Source: Tabrizicola caldifontis
GTDB taxonomy: Bacteria; Pseudomonadota; Alphaproteobacteria; Rhodobacterales; Rhodobacteraceae
DNA: 64,000 nucleotides
Direction: 5' to 3'
Assembly (NCBI RefSeq): GCF_004762095.1
Contig: NZ_SIJH01000013.1
Location: 1-64,000, forward strand
A program made the position numbers and the translations under genes. Positions 19,086 through 27,562 of this stretch are shown here, in pieces; within the stretch, counting starts at the first letter, position 1, and each line of letters opens with the position of its first letter. The notes below the pieces were generated by a model. The model did not search any database and had not been told where the DNA came from. It saw only the letters and a list, made by a program, of their open reading frames with translations.

Positions 19086-19528
19086 TCCTGCCGGGCCTGC
19101 CTTTCGGCACGCTGTCTGGCCTGGGCCGATTCGACATCGGTCAGTCCCAGCAGCGTGGCGACCATGCGCATCAGCCGGTCTTCGTGCGCATCCCTCTGTC
19201 TGTCGGCCAGAGCCACCGACCAAAGCGCGGTCATGAGTTCGGCGCGCTCCTCCATCGGGATGGCCGTCTTGATCGCCTGGGTGAAACGGACGGTATCGGG
19301 GGCCTGCGCTTCGAGTTCTTCCGCCTCTGTCCGCAGCCTTGCCGCCTCGAACGGGCCAAGGCCGTGGCGCAGGGCCAGCACACGGTCGATCCGTTCGACC
19401 TCTTCTGCCGCGTAAAGCCCATCGGTGCGGGCGACGCGGACCAGCAGCGCCGCCAGCGCCAGCCGGGCATCAGGCTTGGGCAGGGATGTCGGGGCGGTGG
19501 CCAGAAGGCGGCGGAGAAGGTCGATCAT
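19082..19528 (-). CDS. TerB-like (tellurite resistance B family) protein
   Basis: A 148-residue helical protein matching the TerB domain: ALAALLVRVARTDGLYAAEEVERID at about 24-48 and LWSVALADRQRDAHEDRLMRMV at about 102-123. These two acidic, metal-binding-like repeats are characteristic. Stand-alone TerB proteins are common and usually not tied to tellurite resistance. It is ten bases downstream of rlmJ and overlaps the PhnD-like gene, suggesting one transcript. Confidence 0.75.
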   Translation of the reverse strand: MIDLLRRLLATAPTSLPKPDARLALAALLVRVARTDGLYAAEEVERIDRVLALRHGLGPFEAARLRTEAEELEAQAPDTVRFTQAIKTAIPMEERAELMTALWSVALADRQRDAHEDRLMRMVATLLGLTDVESAQARQRAERQARQE

Positions 19529-19537
19529 GGCTCGAGA

Positions 19538-20335
19538 TTAGGGTCTGGCGATCGGCTTGGAAAGCCTTGCGAAGCGGGTCGTGATCGCGGCAAGTTCCTC
19601 GGCCAGCCCGTAAGGCGGATTTACGATAAACAGGCCCGAGCCCTCCATCCTGTGACCCTCGCGCGCGGGGGGGAAGCGGATCTCGTGCCGCAGGCCGTCG
19701 GGAAAAGTGGCTTCCAGCGCCTTGAGCATCGGCCCGTGCGGCCCGCCCCGCAGAATCGGATACCACAGGATCAGGATGCCAACGTTCCACTTGCGGTGGA
19801 TGTTGGTCATGTGCCGCGGAATGGCGTCATAGTCGGCCTTCACCTCGTACGAGGGGTCGATCAGCATAAGCCCGCGCCGCGGGGTTGGGGGTGTCAGCGC
19901 AAGGGCCAGCGCGAACCCGTCCCGCTGGTAGACATTGGCACCCCAGTCCTGCGCCACGGCCTTCAGATGCGCGTGTTCCTGCGGGTGAAGTTCCGCCAGC
20001 TGCAGCGTGTCGGTCTCGCGCAGGCCCAGGGCTGCGATCAGGGGCGAACCGGGGTAGGCATTGGGGCCATAGGCGGCGCGGGTCTCGTCCAGTCGCTGGC
20101 GATAGGGGTGATCCGGCGGGAACCAGCCTTCGGCCAGCGCGATCCCGGCCGCGGCCTCGCCGGTCCTGACCGCCTCTGCGGCGGTCAGGTCATAGACGCC
20201 GCGTCCGGCGTGGGTTTCGATATAGGTCAGCGGCTTGTCCTTGCGCGTCAGGTAATCCAGCACCCAGGCAAGGGTGGCATGCTTGTGGACATCGGCCAGG
20301 TTTCCGGCGTGATAGAGGTGCTGGTAGGAAAGCAT
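19538..20335 (-). CDS. rlmJ: 23S rRNA (adenine-2030 N6)-methyltransferase RlmJ
   Basis: RlmJ methylates A2030 of 23S rRNA. The 265-residue protein opens with the characteristic MLSYQHLYHAGNLADVHKH and has the SAM-binding ETHAGRGVYDL. The catalytic motif appears as IDPSYE, where the general family pattern is (D/N)PPY. I chose the ATG at 20335; a longer upstream frame is not family-like. It is divergent from the META-domain gene. Confidence 0.92.
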   Translation of the reverse strand: MLSYQHLYHAGNLADVHKHATLAWVLDYLTRKDKPLTYIETHAGRGVYDLTAAEAVRTGEAAAGIALAEGWFPPDHPYRQRLDETRAAYGPNAYPGSPLIAALGLRETDTLQLAELHPQEHAHLKAVAQDWGANVYQRDGFALALALTPPTPRRGLMLIDPSYEVKADYDAIPRHMTNIHRKWNVGILILWYPILRGGPHGPMLKALEATFPDGLRHEIRFPPAREGHRMEGSGLFIVNPPYGLAEELAAITTRFARLSKPIARP

Positions 20336-20439
20336 GGCCCCGGTTAGCCGGATCAGCCCGATTTGGAAAGGGTCCGGTTGTCCCGGCTTCGGATTGCCAG
20401 ATGGCCATGATAGGCTGTTGCGAGTCGTCGGAGAAGTCC

Positions 20440-20892
20440 ATGCGCCAGATGCTGCCTGCCCTTGCCTTGCTTGCCCTTGTCGCCGGGCCACTTGCCGCTG
20501 CGCCCTGCGAGACGGCCGACAGTCCGGAAGGCGAGGATGCCTCGGTCTTGGTCGCGCGGGTGGCCGATCTGGTGTGGACGTTGAAGACCATGGATGCCGA
20601 ACCGATCCCGGACATGGCGGATGTCTGGCTGACGGTCACGCCGGACGGCGCGGTCTCAGGGCGGGCGGGTTGCAACCGCTATGCCGGGACAGCGGAACTG
20701 GATGCCGGGAAAGTCGTCTTCGGGCCTCTTGCCGTGACGCGAATGGCCTGCGACGCGGCCACGATGGAACTGGAACGCGCCTATCTGAAAGCCCTGACCG
20801 AGGTGCGCGGTTTCGCGGTCGGCCCTGATGACGGCCTTCGGCTGAGCCGCGAAGACGGATCGACGGTGTTGTGTTTCGGGGGTGGGGACTAG
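20440..20892 (+). CDS. Exported META-domain protein
   Basis: A 150-residue exported protein with signal sequence MRQMLPALALLALVAGPLAA. It contains a META domain (HslJ-like), recognised by LTVTPDGAVSGRAGCNRYAG and the following GPLAVTRMACDAATMELERAY. META-domain proteins are usually periplasmic or lipoprotein factors of unclear function. The start at 20440 has GGAGAAG upstream. The C-terminus ends with a Cys (VLCFGGGD). Confidence 0.8.
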   Translation: MRQMLPALALLALVAGPLAAAPCETADSPEGEDASVLVARVADLVWTLKTMDAEPIPDMADVWLTVTPDGAVSGRAGCNRYAGTAELDAGKVVFGPLAVTRMACDAATMELERAYLKALTEVRGFAVGPDDGLRLSREDGSTVLCFGGGD

Positions 20893-21392
20893 GTATTCAT
20901 TCTCTGCTTCCAACGCTGTCAATCGGGTATCGACTTGTCTATTGGCGTTCGGAAGATTGCGCCTTGGTGATGTTTCCCCTGGTCGCAGATTGGTGCGTGA
21001 TCCGTCGGTCGATGGTGTCCATCGACTTCTGCACGGCGTCGGTTCGGCAGCAGATATCTGGGCTGACGAACGGGCGACAGACTATGCCGGGTCTGAAGCG
21101 TGATGAAAGCTTTCGGAGGGAATGCCACAGAAGCCGGCTAGATGCCGAAACTGCATGCGATCTGCTTCGCAAACCCGATGCGGCCCCCTTGGTTGGGGGC
21201 CGCTGCACCAGAACCTGCTGCCGATATTCCCTGCCATTCACTCACATGCACGCCGGCGCATCGCCGCGAATTGCCGCCGACTGCCATCAGGGCTGCTACC
21301 GGGGGCGCGACCTTGGGCTGATTGATGCACTATGGGCCGGCTCGTCCGGGAAGCAAACGGAAGCGCCTTGAAGGCGACCCGCAGGCTGGGCA
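20893..21392. other. 500-base stretch without a recognisable gene
   Basis: Lies between the ends of two convergent genes. No frame here reads as a known protein and start/stop spacing is poor on both strands. The only structured element is the hairpin at 21180-21203. It may hold decayed sequence. Confidence 0.5.
21180..21203. terminator. Perfect 9-bp GC hairpin between convergent genes
   Basis: GCGGCCCCC at 21180-21188 pairs with GGGGGCCGC at 21195-21203 around TTGGTT. The form is terminator-like and it lies between convergent transcripts, but no T-tract follows on either strand. Confidence 0.45.
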
Positions 21393-21878
21393 TCATGAGG
21401 AAGTCCGAACATGGTTCCCGGACCCGGCGTACTTTGCGTCCACGGCATCAATGGCCGCCACGTTGCCGGCAGACCGTCCGGATGCGTCGAAGTGCATTGT
21501 CTGGGCCAGCCATGCATCGGCGATGGCCTTGGCAAGCTCAACTCCGATCACCCGGGCGCCCATGGTGATGATCTGGGCATTGTTCGAAAGGGCGGCGCGT
21601 TCGGCGGAATATGTGTCGTGCGTGAGTGCCGCACGGATGCCGGGCACCTTGTTGGCCGCGATGCAAACCCCGATCCCAGTGCCGCAGATCAGGATCGCGC
21701 GATCATAGGTTCCCGCTGCGACGGCGCTGGCCACGCGATCCGACAGATTGGCGTAGTAGGGGTCCGCCACGCCATCCACACGGCTCACCTCGACCACATC
21801 GAACCGGTCCTTCAGGTAGTCGGCCAGCACCTTTGCCAGGGCCTCTCCGGCGCTGTCGCCCGCTATTGCCAGTTTCAT
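21393..21878 (-). CDS. RpiB/LacAB-family sugar-phosphate isomerase, candidate tetrulose-4-phosphate isomerase
   Basis: A 161-residue aldose-ketose phosphate isomerase of the RpiB family. The nucleophile region [16 protein letters not shown] with the catalytic Cys is intact, as is [23 protein letters not shown]. The first loop reads GDSAGE where ribose-5-phosphate isomerases have DHAG, so the usual His is Ser; this suggests a different phosphorylated sugar. The gene is divergent from a polyol/ketose importer and kinase operon, which supports a tetrose-phosphate role such as D-erythrulose-4-phosphate to D-erythrose-4-phosphate. The start is probably ATG 21878; 21887 is possible. Confidence 0.75.
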   Translation of the reverse strand: MKLAIAGDSAGEALAKVLADYLKDRFDVVEVSRVDGVADPYYANLSDRVASAVAAGTYDRAILICGTGIGVCIAANKVPGIRAALTHDTYSAERAALSNNAQIITMGARVIGVELAKAIADAWLAQTMHFDASGRSAGNVAAIDAVDAKYAGSGNHVRTSS

Positions 21879-22080
21879 CCCGCGCATTCCTTTCCTTGTG
21901 GTTCGGGCCATGCAGCTTGCCGGCCGTAGGCCTGGGCCAACGATTCGTCATTTCCTGCAACGAGGCATCCCTGAGCGACTGCCCGGACTTCCCGGCAGGG
22001 ACGGGTGGGGCGGCGGATTCCCGATCCTTTTCAAGGCGTAGCGTCGCAGCACTTCCGCTCCTCCGATAGGCAGCTTTTCA

Positions 22081-22101
22081 ATTGTCAGATGCCTGTTGAC
22101 A
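22081..22101. promoter_or_regulatory. Inverted repeat overlapping the -35 box, candidate operator
   Basis: TGTCA (22083-22087) and TGACA (22097-22101) form an inverted pair overlapping the -35 element. ATTGTCAGAT at 22081-22090 is the reverse of ATCTGACA, which recurs at 22140-22147. Confidence 0.4.
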
Positions 22102-22123
22102 GAAGCAATACTACGCCTAGATT
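22096..22123 (+). promoter_or_regulatory. Sigma-70-type promoter of the sugar importer/kinase operon
   Basis: A perfect -35 box TTGACA at 22096-22101 and a -10-like TAGATT at 22118-22123 with a 16-base spacer, about 50 bases upstream of the importer ATPase start. Read by eye only. Confidence 0.5.
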
Positions 22124-22134
22124 ACACATGCCAA

Positions 22135-22153
22135 GACAAATCTGACATTTGTC
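22135..22153. promoter_or_regulatory. Perfect 7-bp inverted repeat just downstream of the promoter, candidate operator
   Basis: GACAAAT at 22135-22141 and ATTTGTC at 22147-22153 flank CTGAC. It sits where a repressor would block initiation. The SorC-type regulator encoded at the end of the operon is the obvious candidate binder. Confidence 0.45.
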
Positions 22154-22174
22154 GGGGCAGGGGAGGAAGACATC

Positions 22175-23653
22175 ATGCCGCCGTTGCTTGAGGTCGAAGG
22201 GCTCAGCAAGAGCTTTTCGGGCTCGCCCGCACTGATTGACGGAAGATTTCGGCTTGAGGCCGGAACGGTGCACGCCCTGTGCGGCGGCAATGGCGCTGGG
22301 AAATCCACCTTCCTGAAGATCGTGATGGGCATTCACGATCGTGATGGCGGCACGATCCGCCGCAACGGCCGCGAAGTCGTGTTCTCCAGTCCGGCAGAGG
22401 CCCTGCAGAACGGGATTGCGATCGTCGAGCAGGAGCTTTCGCCGGTCCCGGCCATGACGGTGGCCGAGAACATCTACATGGGGCGCGAACCTCTGCGCAG
22501 TTTCGGGCGCATAGACTTTGCCACCTTGAACCGTCAGACGCAGGATCTGTTGGACGGTTTCGGGTTTGCCATCAGGGCGACCGACGTGATGATGGATCTC
22601 ACGGTCGCCCAGACCCAGCTTGTCGAGATCGCCAAGGCGCTGAGCTATGACGCCGAGGTGATCATCCTGGATGAGCCGACCTCTGCCCTTGGCGAGGCTG
22701 AGGCAGAACATCTCTTCGATGCCATCGCGACGCTGAAAAACCGCGGCAAGGGTCTCATCTACGTCAGCCACAGACTGTCGGAGATCTTCTCGATCGCGGA
22801 TCACTACACCGTCTTTCGAGACGGCCGCTTTGTCGAGGACGGTGCGATAGGCGACATAACCAAGGACGAGCTGATCAGGCTGATCGTGGGTCGCCCCCTG
22901 AACGAGGAATTCGTGAAGGAGAACACCCCGGCCGATCGGGTCGTTCTGCGGGCCGAAGGCCTTTCTGCCGCGCGCGGGGTTCGTGACCTGTCGTTCGATC
23001 TGCGCGAGGGCGAGATCCTGGGCCTTTACGGCCTGATGGGATCGGGCCGGACCGAGGTGCTGGACAGGTTGTTCGGCTTGTCGGACGAGGCTGGTGGTCG
23101 CCTCAGCATCAACGGACAGCCGGTGCGCATCTCGGGGCCATCGGATGCGATGTCCGCCGGAATCGCCTATGTGACCGAGGACAGGAAGCAGACCGGTCTG
23201 GTTCTCAGCTCAAGCGTGCGGGACAACCTTTGCCTGTCCAGCCTTGACCGATTGTCCCGGTTGGGCGTGATGCGCTCCCGCCAGGAGGCCGAGGCCGCCA
23301 GCCGCATGATCCGGGAACTGGGCATAAGGACGGCAAGTGACGCGTTGACCGTGGCCAACCTGTCAGGGGGCAATCAGCAGAAGGTTGTCCTTGGCAAGTG
23401 GTTCATGATCGCGCCACGCATCCTTCTGCTCGATGAGCCGACCCGCGGGGTCGATGTCGGCGCCAAGCGCGAAATCTACAGGGTCATCTCCGATTTCGCA
23501 CGCGGCGGTGGCTCGGTGATCATGGTGTCGTCCGAAACCGACGAAATCCTGGGAATGGCTGACCGGGTGATCGTGCTCAAGGACGGTCGAAAGGCCGGAG
23601 AACTGGCTCGCAGCCAGCTTTCCGCCGAGGAATTGTTGCATCTGGCCGCATGA
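22175..23653 (+). CDS. Sugar ABC transporter ATP-binding protein (RbsA-like, two ATPase domains)
   Basis: A 492-residue tandem ATPase of the ribose/xylose type. The first domain has Walker A GGNGAGKST and a degenerate signature (LTVAQTQLVEIAKAL) with Walker B VIILDEPTSAL. The second domain has a degenerate Walker A region (GLMGSGRTE), signature LSGGNQQKVVLGKW and ILLLDEPTRGVDVGAK. This asymmetry is normal for RbsA. The strong ribosome-binding site GGGAGGAA lies at 22161-22168. First gene of the operon; it energises the downstream permease. Confidence 0.94.
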   Translation: MPPLLEVEGLSKSFSGSPALIDGRFRLEAGTVHALCGGNGAGKSTFLKIVMGIHDRDGGTIRRNGREVVFSSPAEALQNGIAIVEQELSPVPAMTVAENIYMGREPLRSFGRIDFATLNRQTQDLLDGFGFAIRATDVMMDLTVAQTQLVEIAKALSYDAEVIILDEPTSALGEAEAEHLFDAIATLKNRGKGLIYVSHRLSEIFSIADHYTVFRDGRFVEDGAIGDITKDELIRLIVGRPLNEEFVKENTPADRVVLRAEGLSAARGVRDLSFDLREGEILGLYGLMGSGRTEVLDRLFGLSDEAGGRLSINGQPVRISGPSDAMSAGIAYVTEDRKQTGLVLSSSVRDNLCLSSLDRLSRLGVMRSRQEAEAASRMIRELGIRTASDALTVANLSGGNQQKVVLGKWFMIAPRILLLDEPTRGVDVGAKREIYRVISDFARGGGSVIMVSSETDEILGMADRVIVLKDGRKAGELARSQLSAEELLHLAA

Positions 23654-24672
23654 CACGTGCCGGCGAAGCGATGGAATTGACCATGCAGACAAGAACAACG
23701 ACAGCGCGAGGGTGGACGGCTACGTCAGTGATCCAGCGCTATGGAATCTTCATCGCGCTGCTTCTGCTGTGCCTGACGCTGGCGGTGATCAACGACAACT
23801 TCCTGTCCACACGCAACCTGTTGAACGTCCTTCGTCAGACGTCCATCAACGGCATCCTCGCAATCGGCATGACCTTCGTCATCCTGACCCGGGGGATCGA
23901 CCTCTCTGTCGGTTCGGTTGCGGCCTTCGCCGGGGTTGTCGCCGCGTCTCTGGCTACGACATCTTCAACCGGCATGATCGCGGGCGCCCCTTATCCTGCC
24001 CTGGTTGCCATCCTTGCCGGACTGGCCGCGGGGGTGGCGTGTGGCTCGGTTTCCGGGGCGATCGTTGCACGTTTCAATGTCCCGGCTTTCGTCGTCACGC
24101 TGGGTATGCTTTCGGCGGCGCGGGGTCTGACGCTGCTTTATTCTGGCGGTCGTCCCATTCCGGCCTTGACCGAGGAATTCCGTTGGATCGGAACGGGAAG
24201 CATCTGGGGCATCCCCGTGCCAATCTTCCTGTTGCTCGGTACCTTTGCGGTCGCGCATTTTGTCCTGACGCAGACACGGTTCGGCCGCCATGTCTATGCC
24301 GTCGGCGGCAACCCGCACGCGGCCAAGGTATCGGGCCTTCCGGTGCGCAGGATCCGCTTTTCCGTCTATGTGATCGCCGGTGCGCTTGCCGGCCTGGCGG
24401 GCATGCTGCTGGCCGCGCGCACGGGCTCGGCGCTGCCGCAGGCGGGGATTGCCTATGAGCTGGATGCCATCGCGGCGGTGGTCATTGGCGGCACATCCCT
24501 TGCCGGAGGCGTGGGCCGAGTTTCGGGAACACTGATCGGCGCCCTGCTGATCGGCGTGATGAACAACGGTCTGGATCTGATGGGGGTCGAATCCTATTAC
24601 CAGCAGGTCATCAAGGGCATCCTCATTGTGGCTGCCGTGATGCTGGACCAATCAAAGAACAAGCAGGACTGA
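23650..24672 (+). CDS. Sugar ABC transporter permease (RbsC-like)
   Basis: A 340-residue membrane permease of the ribose family with multiple hydrophobic segments. Family motifs are ILAIGMTFVILTRGIDLSVG (about 74-93) and AIAAVVIGGTSLAGGVGRVSG near the C-terminus. The ATG at 23650 overlaps the ATPase stop (ATGA), so translation is coupled; ATGs about 8 and 11 codons further on are alternatives. It forms the channel for a C4-C6 sugar or polyol. Confidence 0.92.
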   Translation: MTRAGEAMELTMQTRTTTARGWTATSVIQRYGIFIALLLLCLTLAVINDNFLSTRNLLNVLRQTSINGILAIGMTFVILTRGIDLSVGSVAAFAGVVAASLATTSSTGMIAGAPYPALVAILAGLAAGVACGSVSGAIVARFNVPAFVVTLGMLSAARGLTLLYSGGRPIPALTEEFRWIGTGSIWGIPVPIFLLLGTFAVAHFVLTQTRFGRHVYAVGGNPHAAKVSGLPVRRIRFSVYVIAGALAGLAGMLLAARTGSALPQAGIAYELDAIAAVVIGGTSLAGGVGRVSGTLIGALLIGVMNNGLDLMGVESYYQQVIKGILIVAAVMLDQSKNKQD

Positions 24673-24687
24673 CGGTCCTTGACTTGC

Positions 24688-24710
24688 GCGGCAGGCATTC
24701 AGCCTGCCGC
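24688..24710 (+). promoter_or_regulatory. Intercistronic hairpin upstream of the binding-protein gene
   Basis: GCGGCAGGC at 24688-24696 pairs perfectly with GCCTGCCGC at 24702-24710 around ATTCA. It lies between the permease stop and the binding-protein start and may mark a processing boundary. Confidence 0.55.
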
Positions 24711-24744
24711 ATCAACCAGGCGCAATCCAAGGGAGGAAGAAGCC

Positions 24745-25725
24745 ATGAAGAAGATGCTTATGCTTGCCACGGCCCTGTCGGTGACGGCAACCGTGGCGGC
24801 GGCGCAGGACAAGCCGAAGATCGGCGCTGCTGTCTATGGCCTGAATGCAGAGTTCATGCAGATCTGGGCTGCCGCCGCCGAGGCGCACCCGGCGGTCAAG
24901 GAGGGTATTGTCGAGCTGACCATCTTCGACGGCCGCTATGACGCGCTCGTCCAGCAGGAACAGTTCGAGACGATGATCACCCAGGGCTATGACGCCATCA
25001 TCTTCGTTCCGATCGACATCGAGGCGGGCGCTGCCGCGGTCGAAGCCGCCCACAACGCGGGTATCCCCGTCTTCGGCTCGAACACCAGGGTCAACAGCGA
25101 CAAGCTGCGCGCCTACGTCGGCTCGGATGACGTGCAGTCGGGCTACATGGAGGCCAAGTACGTCCTCGACAAGATCGGCTGCAAGGGCAACGTCGTCATC
25201 ATCGAAGGCCCCATCGGCCAGTCCGCGCAGATCCAGCGTCTGGAAGGGAACATGAAGGCGCTTGCCGAATGCCCTGACGTCAAGGTGCTGGAACAGCAGA
25301 CCGCGAACTGGAGCCGCGCCGAGGCGCAGACCCTGATGGAAAACTGGCTGACCAAGCATGGCGATGCCATCAACGGCGTCATCGGCCAGAACGACGAAAT
25401 GGCTCTTGGCGCGATCGAGGCGATCAAGGCTGCCGGCAAGAACCCCAAGGACTTTGCCATTGCCGGTATCGACGGGGTGACCGATGCCCTTCTGGCCGTC
25501 AAGGCCGGCGACATGGCCTCGATCCTGCAGGACGGGGCGGCGCAGGCGCAAGGGGCGCTTGACCTTGCCATTGCGGCCGTGCTGCCCGACTATCAGCCGA
25601 TGTCCGACATCTGGACCCGTTACCCCGACATGCCTTGGGCTGACGGCAAGGCGGCCGAATACAACGTGCCGTGGACGCCGGTCACGGCCGAGAACGTGGA
25701 CGCGCTTCTGGCCAGCCGTCAGTAG
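24745..25725 (+). CDS. Sugar ABC transporter substrate-binding protein (RbsB-like)
   Basis: A periplasmic binding protein of 326 residues with signal sequence MKKMLMLATALSVTATVAAA. Type I periplasmic-binding fold features include QEQFETMITQGYDAIIFVPID, GIPVFGSNTRV, GQNDEMALGAIEAIKAAG and IAGIDGVTDAL, as in ribose/xylitol/erythritol binders. The ribosome-binding site GGGAGGAA (24731-24738) is strong. Hairpins on both sides suggest its message is stabilised relative to the membrane genes. The ligand is inferred from the catabolic genes downstream. Confidence 0.9.
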   Translation: MKKMLMLATALSVTATVAAAQDKPKIGAAVYGLNAEFMQIWAAAAEAHPAVKEGIVELTIFDGRYDALVQQEQFETMITQGYDAIIFVPIDIEAGAAAVEAAHNAGIPVFGSNTRVNSDKLRAYVGSDDVQSGYMEAKYVLDKIGCKGNVVIIEGPIGQSAQIQRLEGNMKALAECPDVKVLEQQTANWSRAEAQTLMENWLTKHGDAINGVIGQNDEMALGAIEAIKAAGKNPKDFAIAGIDGVTDALLAVKAGDMASILQDGAAQAQGALDLAIAAVLPDYQPMSDIWTRYPDMPWADGKAAEYNVPWTPVTAENVDALLASRQ

Positions 25726-25737
25726 TGCGAGGTACTT

Positions 25738-25768
25738 CCCGGGGGCGCATGTTCGATGTGCCCCCGGG
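25738..25768 (+). promoter_or_regulatory. Long intercistronic hairpin after the binding-protein gene
   Basis: CCCGGGGGCGCAT (25738-25750) pairs with ATGTGCCCCCGGG (25756-25768) around GTTCG, a 13-bp stem with one G-U pair. It begins 12 bases after the binding-protein stop. There is no T-tract; partial termination or 3'-end protection is likely. Confidence 0.6.
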
Positions 25769-25796
25769 CCCCTCGAACGCAGCAAGGGATAGCCAC

Positions 25797-26555
25797 ATGG
25801 CCGCTTCCGATTTCACATTCTCACTTACCGGCAAGGTCGCGGTCGTCACGGGAGCCGCATCGGGGATCGGCGCCGCGATTGCCGAAGCCTTCGCCGCACA
25901 GGGGGCGCGCGTCGCCCTTCTTGACCTCAATGAGGAGGCCGCGCGCAAGCGGGCCGCCGGCCTTGCGGGCGCTGTTGCCTTCGCCTGCAATGTGACGGAC
26001 CCGAACAGCATCGCCGCCGCCGTTGCCGCGGTGCGCTCGCAGCTCGGCGAGCCGGATATTCTGGTGAACAGCGCGGGCATCGTCGATCTGGCCCCGGCCG
26101 AGGATCTTTCCCAGCGCGCCTGGGATCAGACGATCGCAGTGAATCTGACCGGAACCTTCCTGATGGCCCAGGCGGTGGGCCGCGCGATGATCGCGGCCGG
26201 CAAGGGCGGGCGCATCATCAACCTGGCCAGCCAGGCCGGATCGGTCGCCATCGAAGGCCATGTGGCATACTGCGCCTCGAAATTCGGGGTCATCGGTGTG
26301 ACCAAGACCCTTGCCCTGGAATGGGGGCGCCACGGAATTACCGTGAATTCGGTTTCCCCGACGGTGGTGCTGACGGATCTTGGACGCAAGGCATGGGAAG
26401 GCCCCAAGGGCGAGGCGATGAAGGCCCTGATCCCGACCGGCCGGTTCGCCGAACCGCACGAGATTGCCGCAGCCGTCGTTTTCCTGGCCTCTGACGCGGC
26501 CGCCATGGTCAATGGCGCCGATCTGCTGGTCGATGGCGGCTATACTGTCAGGTGA
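25797..26555 (+). CDS. Short-chain dehydrogenase, candidate polyol (tetritol) dehydrogenase
   Basis: A classical SDR of 252 residues. The cofactor motif is VTGAASGIGAAIAEAF (about 18-33), with Asp at the end of beta-2 (ALLDLNEE) indicating NAD preference, structural NSAG, and the catalytic Ser with YCASK. The C-terminal end MVNGADLLVDGGYTVR is typical. By position between a sugar importer and a DhaK-type kinase it probably oxidises the imported polyol to a ketose, as D-threitol or D-arabitol type SDRs do. The substrate itself is inferred. Confidence 0.85.
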   Translation: MAASDFTFSLTGKVAVVTGAASGIGAAIAEAFAAQGARVALLDLNEEAARKRAAGLAGAVAFACNVTDPNSIAAAVAAVRSQLGEPDILVNSAGIVDLAPAEDLSQRAWDQTIAVNLTGTFLMAQAVGRAMIAAGKGGRIINLASQAGSVAIEGHVAYCASKFGVIGVTKTLALEWGRHGITVNSVSPTVVLTDLGRKAWEGPKGEAMKALIPTGRFAEPHEIAAAVVFLASDAAAMVNGADLLVDGGYTVR

Positions 26556-26562
26556 GGGCAAG

Positions 26563-27555
26563 ATGCAGAGATTTCTGAACAACCCCGACAATCTTGTGGA
26601 TGAAACGGTTGCCGGCTTCGTCAAGGCGCACCGGGATCTTGTCCATATCTCGCCCGAAAACCCGCGGGTGGTAGTGTCGAATTTCGCACCCCGGGCCGGG
26701 CGCGTGGGCATCGTGACCGGGGGCGGCTCGGGCCACGAACCGGCATTCATAGGCTACACCGGTCGCAACCTGGTCGATGCCGTTGCGGTGGGAGAGATCT
26801 TCTCCTCGCCCACGGCCAAGAGCTTCGCCGATGCCATTAAGGCCGCCGACGGCGGTGCAGGCGTGGCGGTGCTGTATGGCAACTATGCCGGCGACAACAT
26901 GAACGTGAAGATGGCTGCCCGCATGGTGGCCAAGGAGGGGATCGAGGTCGCCACCGTCGTGGCCAACGATGATGTCTGTTCGGCCCCCCCCAGCGAACGC
27001 GATCGGCGCCGAGGTGTGGCGGGCGAAATCTTCATGTGGAAGATCGGCGGCGCCAAGGCAGCCACGGGTGCGACCCTTTCCGAGGTGCAGGCCGCCGCCC
27101 AGAAAGCCATCGATGCGTGCCGTTCCGTAGGGGTAGGCCTTGGCCCCTGCACACTGCCAGCCGTGGGCCATCCGAACTTCCAGATCGAGCCGGGCACGAT
27201 GGAAGTGGGCATCGGCCACCATGGCGAGCCCGGAACACGGGTCGAAAGTCTGCGTACGGCGAACGAGGTGGCCGACGACATGCTGAAGATCGTCATGGAC
27301 GACCATGCCCTGCCGGCCGGCACCGAGGTGGCGGTTCTTGTCTCGGGCCTGGGTGCGACACCGGTGAACGAGCTTTATGTGCTGTATGACCGCATCGAAA
27401 CCGGACTTGCGGCCATGGGGATGAAGGTGCACAAGGCCTTCGTCGGCAATTATTTCACCTCTCTGGAAATGGTCGGGGCCACACTGACGGTCATGGCGCT
27501 GGATGATGACCTGAAGGCCCTGCTTGACATGGATTGCGCGTCGCCCGCGCTGTGA
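26563..27555 (+). CDS. DhaK-type kinase subunit (ketose-binding)
   Basis: The substrate-binding subunit of a dihydroxyacetone-kinase-type enzyme, 330 residues. Key residues are present: His58 in GGGSGHEP, Asp111 in YGNYAGDNMN, and His220 in GHHGEPG, the residue that forms the covalent hemiaminal with the ketose in DhaK. The loop after GHEP reads AFIGY instead of the AHAGY of true dihydroxyacetone kinases, a hint of a larger substrate such as a tetrulose. It pairs with the DhaL gene that starts eight bases downstream; no DhaM/PTS gene is present. Confidence 0.88.
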   Translation: MQRFLNNPDNLVDETVAGFVKAHRDLVHISPENPRVVVSNFAPRAGRVGIVTGGGSGHEPAFIGYTGRNLVDAVAVGEIFSSPTAKSFADAIKAADGGAGVAVLYGNYAGDNMNVKMAARMVAKEGIEVATVVANDDVCSAPPSERDRRRGVAGEIFMWKIGGAKAATGATLSEVQAAAQKAIDACRSVGVGLGPCTLPAVGHPNFQIEPGTMEVGIGHHGEPGTRVESLRTANEVADDMLKIVMDDHALPAGTEVAVLVSGLGATPVNELYVLYDRIETGLAAMGMKVHKAFVGNYFTSLEMVGATLTVMALDDDLKALLDMDCASPAL

Positions 27556-27562
27556 GGATCGC

